A stretch of DNA of 64,000 nt from CAJQQK01 sp965224225 (GTDB lineage Bacteria; Pseudomonadota; Alphaproteobacteria; Rhizobiales; Hyphomicrobiaceae): positions 434,001 to 498,000 of the forward strand of contig CBDCZF010000029.1 of NCBI GenBank assembly GCA_965224225.1, read 5' to 3'. The notes beneath the pieces were generated by a model. That model did no database searches and had not been told where the DNA came from. It was given only the letters and a program-made list of their open reading frames with translations. This document shows positions 60,954 to 64,000 of the stretch, piece by piece. The stretch's first letter is position 1; each line of letters opens with the position of its first letter. The position numbers were made by a program, and so were the translations under genes.

Positions 60954-61850
60954 ATGCGAATCGAATCAACCGGCAAGACGCTCGGCGCGAACGTCACCGG
61001 TATCGACCTCGGTCAGCCGCTGGATGACCGAACATTTGGCGCCATCATGCGTGCGCTTGGGACGTTCGGCGTGCTCTGTTTCAAGGAGCAGGATCTGACG
61101 CCTGTCGCCCAGAAGGCGTTCGCCGAGCGTTTCGGCACACTCGAGATCAATGTTGCAGCGGGGCCCTACACGGTGCCCGGCCTGCCGGAGGTGATGATCC
61201 TCTCAAACGTCGTCGAAAACGGCAGGGCGCTCGGCCTTGGCGATGCCGGCCAGGGCTGGCACACCGACATGTCGTATTCGAAGGAGATCGCGTTCGCCAA
61301 CGTGCTCTACGCAACCAAGGTCCCGCGCCGCGACGGCCGGGTGCTCGGCGCAACGCTGTTTGCCAACATGCATGCCGCTTATGACGACCTGCCTGCGGAG
61401 ATGAAGGACAAGCTCGCCGACAGGGTGGCGATCCATGATTTCGAAAAGTTCTGGGACATGATGCGCGCCCGGCCGGGCTCGACACGCGGTCCGCTGACGG
61501 CGGAGCAGCGCGCCAAGAAGCCGCCCGTTCCCCAGCCCATCTTCATGACCCACCCGATTACCGGCCGCAAGGTGCTCTACTGCAATCCCGGTTACGCTAC
61601 CCGCATTGTCGGCATGGACGAAGCCGAGAGCCGTGAAACGCTGGAATACTTGTTCGCGCATCAGCTCCAGGAAAAGTACCAGTACGCCCATCAGTGGAGC
61701 GAGCACGACGTTTTGATGTGGGAAAACATCGGCACGATGCACAATGCGGTCGCCGACTATACGGCCGACGAGCCGCGTTACATCACGCGCTGTCAGGTGA
61801 TGGCCGACAAGGTGTTCGATCCCGACTTCATGGCCGGGCTTGCGGCTTGA
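60954..61850 (+). CDS. TauD/TfdA family dioxygenase
   Basis: 298 residues from ATG 60954 behind GAGGAG. The 2-His-1-Asp iron site is visible: His103 and Asp105 in GWHTDMSYS, and the distal His in ENIGTMHNAVADY, followed by the 2-oxoglutarate-binding Arg region (EPRYITRCQV). It is an Fe(II)/2-oxoglutarate oxygenase. Substrate unknown; it might open an acid that the Ldh and thiolase enzymes handle further. Confidence 0.92.
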   Translation: MRIESTGKTLGANVTGIDLGQPLDDRTFGAIMRALGTFGVLCFKEQDLTPVAQKAFAERFGTLEINVAAGPYTVPGLPEVMILSNVVENGRALGLGDAGQGWHTDMSYSKEIAFANVLYATKVPRRDGRVLGATLFANMHAAYDDLPAEMKDKLADRVAIHDFEKFWDMMRARPGSTRGPLTAEQRAKKPPVPQPIFMTHPITGRKVLYCNPGYATRIVGMDEAESRETLEYLFAHQLQEKYQYAHQWSEHDVLMWENIGTMHNAVADYTADEPRYITRCQVMADKVFDPDFMAGLAA

Positions 61851-61858
61851 GGCCGACA

Positions 61859-62326
61859 CTACCCGCGGTCCTGCTGCTCACGAGCGGCATCCTTAGCGGC
61901 CTCGTTCGCAAAACTTCGCAGGCGTGCAGCCGTCTGCTGCAGTTCATCGACGCGCTCGTTCAAGATGTCGCGAATGCTTACCATGCCGACGAGCTTTCCA
62001 TCATCCTCGACGGGCAGGTGGCGAATGCGCCTCGACAGCATGGTCGATGCGACGCGGGCAACCGGATCGTTCGGTGCACACGTGATGACAGTCCGGGTCA
62101 TGAGTTCGGATACCTGCAGGCTTGGCAAGGCTGCCTCGTGAATGCCGACGCCCAAGGCAATATCACGCTCAGAAATGACGCCTTCGATCGTCTTGCCATC
62201 AGAACTGACCACTGCGGCGCCGATCTTGTATTCCTGCAGCAATCTCGAAAGCGCTGCAATCGTATCTGATGGCTCGATGGTCACCACTGCTGAGCCTTTT
62301 GCTTCCAGAATGTCGCGTATAATCAA
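61859..62326 (-). CDS. Tandem CBS domain protein
   Basis: 155 residues from TTG 62326 with a strong GAGGAGG five bases upstream, which decides the unusual start. Two CBS domains are visible: IEPSDTIAALSRLLQEYKIG through EGVISERDIALGV, and VITCAPNDPVARVASTMLSR through LVGMVSIRDILNERV. CBS pairs bind adenine nucleotides. The C-terminus is a charged helix. It is convergent with the dioxygenase gene. The 227-base gap upstream holds only a REP-like fragment near 62532-62559. Confidence 0.88.
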   Translation of the reverse strand: MIIRDILEAKGSAVVTIEPSDTIAALSRLLQEYKIGAAVVSSDGKTIEGVISERDIALGVGIHEAALPSLQVSELMTRTVITCAPNDPVARVASTMLSRRIRHLPVEDDGKLVGMVSIRDILNERVDELQQTAARLRSFANEAAKDAAREQQDRG

Positions 62327-62553
62327 TGTTGCCTCCTCTCGAGCAGTGGTGTTTTAAGCAAGTCTGCAACGGACATACTAATACAGATCAGTTGGGTATG
62401 GACACGGTCCCGTGTTCAGCCAACCGTTGGCCGGTTAAACATTCCTGCAGGCGATCGATAATATTGATCTACAAGGGAAATCTTGTATTCCGGCGAATAC
62501 GAGACACGCAGGACGGCCAACCAACACTCCGTCATTTCCGCGCAGGCGGGAAC

Positions 62554-64000
62554 CTAACCCTCGAGGTCGCGGATCGGTTCGATGACGTCGTCACCGAGAC
62601 CCAGTAGCTCGACGTTGCCGCCGGTTGCGGTGATGTCGCGGGTGACGACGCGCTCGGTCGCAAAACGGGCGAGGTAGTGCGGACCGCCGGCCTTGGGGCC
62701 GGTGCCTGAGAGGCCTTCGCCGCCGAACGGCTGGACACCGACGACGGCGCCGATCTGGTCGCGATTGACGTAGACATTGCCAACATGGACGCTTGCGGCA
62801 ATCCGGTCTGCCACCGCCTCGATGCGACTGTGAATGCCAAGCGTCAAACCGTAACCGCTGTCGTTGATGGCCGCACAGACCTTGTCGAGATGCTGCTGCT
62901 CGTAACGCACGACATGCAGGACGGGGCCGAACACCTCGCGCTCGAGCCGGCCGAGCCGGTCTATCTCATAGATCGCCGGTGTCACGTAGGTGCCGTGCCG
63001 GCAGTCCTGCGGAATTGGCTTGTCGTGGATGACGCGCACGGCTTCGCGCTGCATCCGGGCCTTGTGTGCTTCGAGGCGTTCCTGCGCTTCGGGATCAATG
63101 ACCGGGCCGATATCCGTCGCGTAATCGAAGGGATCACCGAGCGATAGCGTATCGGTGGCGCCGGCAATCATCTCGATCATGGTATCTGCGACATCGTCCT
63201 GGACGAACAGCACGCGGGCGGCCGAACAGCGCTGGCCAGCCGAATCGAAGGCGGAGCGCACGACGTCGCGCGTGACCTGTTCCGGCAGCGCGCTCGAATC
63301 GACGATCATCGCGTTGATGCCGCCGGTCTCGGCAATGAAGGGCACGATGCCGCGCGTGCGCCGGCTGAGCGATTGCTGGATCAGGCTCGCGACTTCGTTC
63401 GATCCGGTAAAGCAGACGCCGCGGACCCGCTCATCGGCAACAAGTGCCGCGCCGACCGCGCCCTCGCCCGGAAGAAGTTGCAGGACAGGGGCCGGTACAC
63501 CCCGCTTCATGGAACAGACGCGTTGCCAGGAACGCCGTCAACGGGGTTTGCTCGGCCGGTTTGGCGAGCACGGTATTGCCGGCGCCGAGAGCGGCGGCAA
63601 TCTGGCCGGTGAAGATCGCGATCGGGAAATTCCACGGACTGATGCAGGCAAAGGGGCCGCGGCCCGAAAGCCTGAGCACATTGCGCTCGCCGGTAGGTCC
63701 GGGCAATGCCACGGGAGCGGCCGTGAGGCGCCGCGCTTCGCCGGCGTAATAGCGCAGAAAATCAACCGCCTCGCGAATGTCACCGTGGGCGTTTTCGAGA
63801 GTCTTGCCGGCCTCGCGTACGATGACGGCCATCAACTTGGCATGATCGCGCTCATAGAGGTCTGCGACCCGCTCGAGCAGCTCTGCGCGGGCATCGCCGC
63901 CGCGGCGGTCCCACTCAGCGAAGGCAGCAAGGCTGCCGGCCACGGCCTGCTCTGCCAATTCGGGCGAAGCCTCGCTGACCTTGCCCAGCACCTCGCGGCG
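62554..64000 (-). pseudogene. putA: PutA aldehyde dehydrogenase region, frameshifted and cut by window edge
   Basis: Two frames together give the C-terminal L-glutamate gamma-semialdehyde dehydrogenase part of bifunctional PutA. The upstream frame carries RREVLGKVSEASPELAEQAV, ISPWNFPIAIFTGQIAAALG and LAKPAEQTPLTAFLATRLFH. The other continues VPAPVLQLLPGEG, FIAETGGINAMIVDSSAL, AGQRCSAARVLFVQDDV (catalytic Cys) and VFGPVLHVVRYEQ. The switch is at a run of four G (minus strand, 63500-63503 on plus as CCCC); one G fewer restores HEAGVPAPV. The N-terminal part, including proline dehydrogenase, lies beyond the right edge. Confidence 0.8.

Overview
This window is high-GC DNA from an alphaproteobacterium, most likely in or near the Hyphomicrobiales (Rhizobiales). 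The main support is the left-hand gene order: Suv3-like helicase, DUF3108 protein, rpmB, SEC-C protein, esterase-like phytase, cobT, cobS, J-domain protein and bolA. That order is familiar from rhizobia-related genomes. The placement is an inference from gene content. No rRNA, tRNA or CRISPR array was seen.

Layout. 1-10.6 kb: the conserved block above, including both small subunits of the aerobic cobaltochelatase (CobS, CobT). 10.8-16.1 kb: a sugar transferase, a NosR-like flavo/iron-sulfur membrane protein with its own ApbE flavinyltransferase (no nosZ in view), a small membrane protein and a secreted cyclase-family protein. 16.2-19.1 kb: an ECF sigma factor coupled to a membrane-anchored VWA protein. 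20.1-33.3 kb: two versions of a poorly understood system built from a circularly permuted ATP-grasp, an alpha-E protein and transglutaminases. One version is split over three genes and ends in a 1096-residue transglutaminase/DUF2126 protein. The other has ATP-grasp and alpha-E fused and is coupled to a shorter transglutaminase. Between them lie DUF2848, AtuA and AtuA-related genes and a TPR protein. 33.8-37.8 kb: small membrane and secreted proteins of unknown function, a PilZ protein and an MTHFR-family enzyme. 38.1-41.5 kb: a quorum-sensing island with luxR and luxI diverging around a candidate lux box, a cytochrome P450 overlapping the end of luxI, and an apparently HTH-less LuxR-like receptor. 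41.7-47.5 kb: ccmC, ccmD, an FAD monooxygenase, an MttB-family methyltransferase and a glutamate-synthase-like protein. 47.6-55.6 kb: a minus-strand acyl-CoA catabolic gene set (two acyl-CoA dehydrogenases, ADP-forming acyl-CoA ligase, enoyl-CoA hydratase, MFS transporter) split by an IS110 element. 55.9-61.9 kb: pncB-nudix, then a thiolase-like/Ldh/TauD operon. 61.9-64 kb: a CBS protein and the frameshifted C-terminal part of putA, which runs off the right edge.

The strongest unusual signal is in the IS110 element. Its exact ends can be read because it sits inside a palindromic repeat between two CT dinucleotides. The roughly 190 bases before the transposase fold on paper into a bridge-RNA-like structure. 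Two guide segments match this insertion target, and two others match the element's own ends. One of the latter coincides with the transposase start codon.

Other patterns are three unrelated long inverted-repeat elements (270, 294 and 230 bp), REP-like palindromes, five consecutive hairpins inside one intergenic gap, and several genes broken by what look like single-base homopolymer expansions (SEC-C protein, putA). The last could be assembly errors or real decay.
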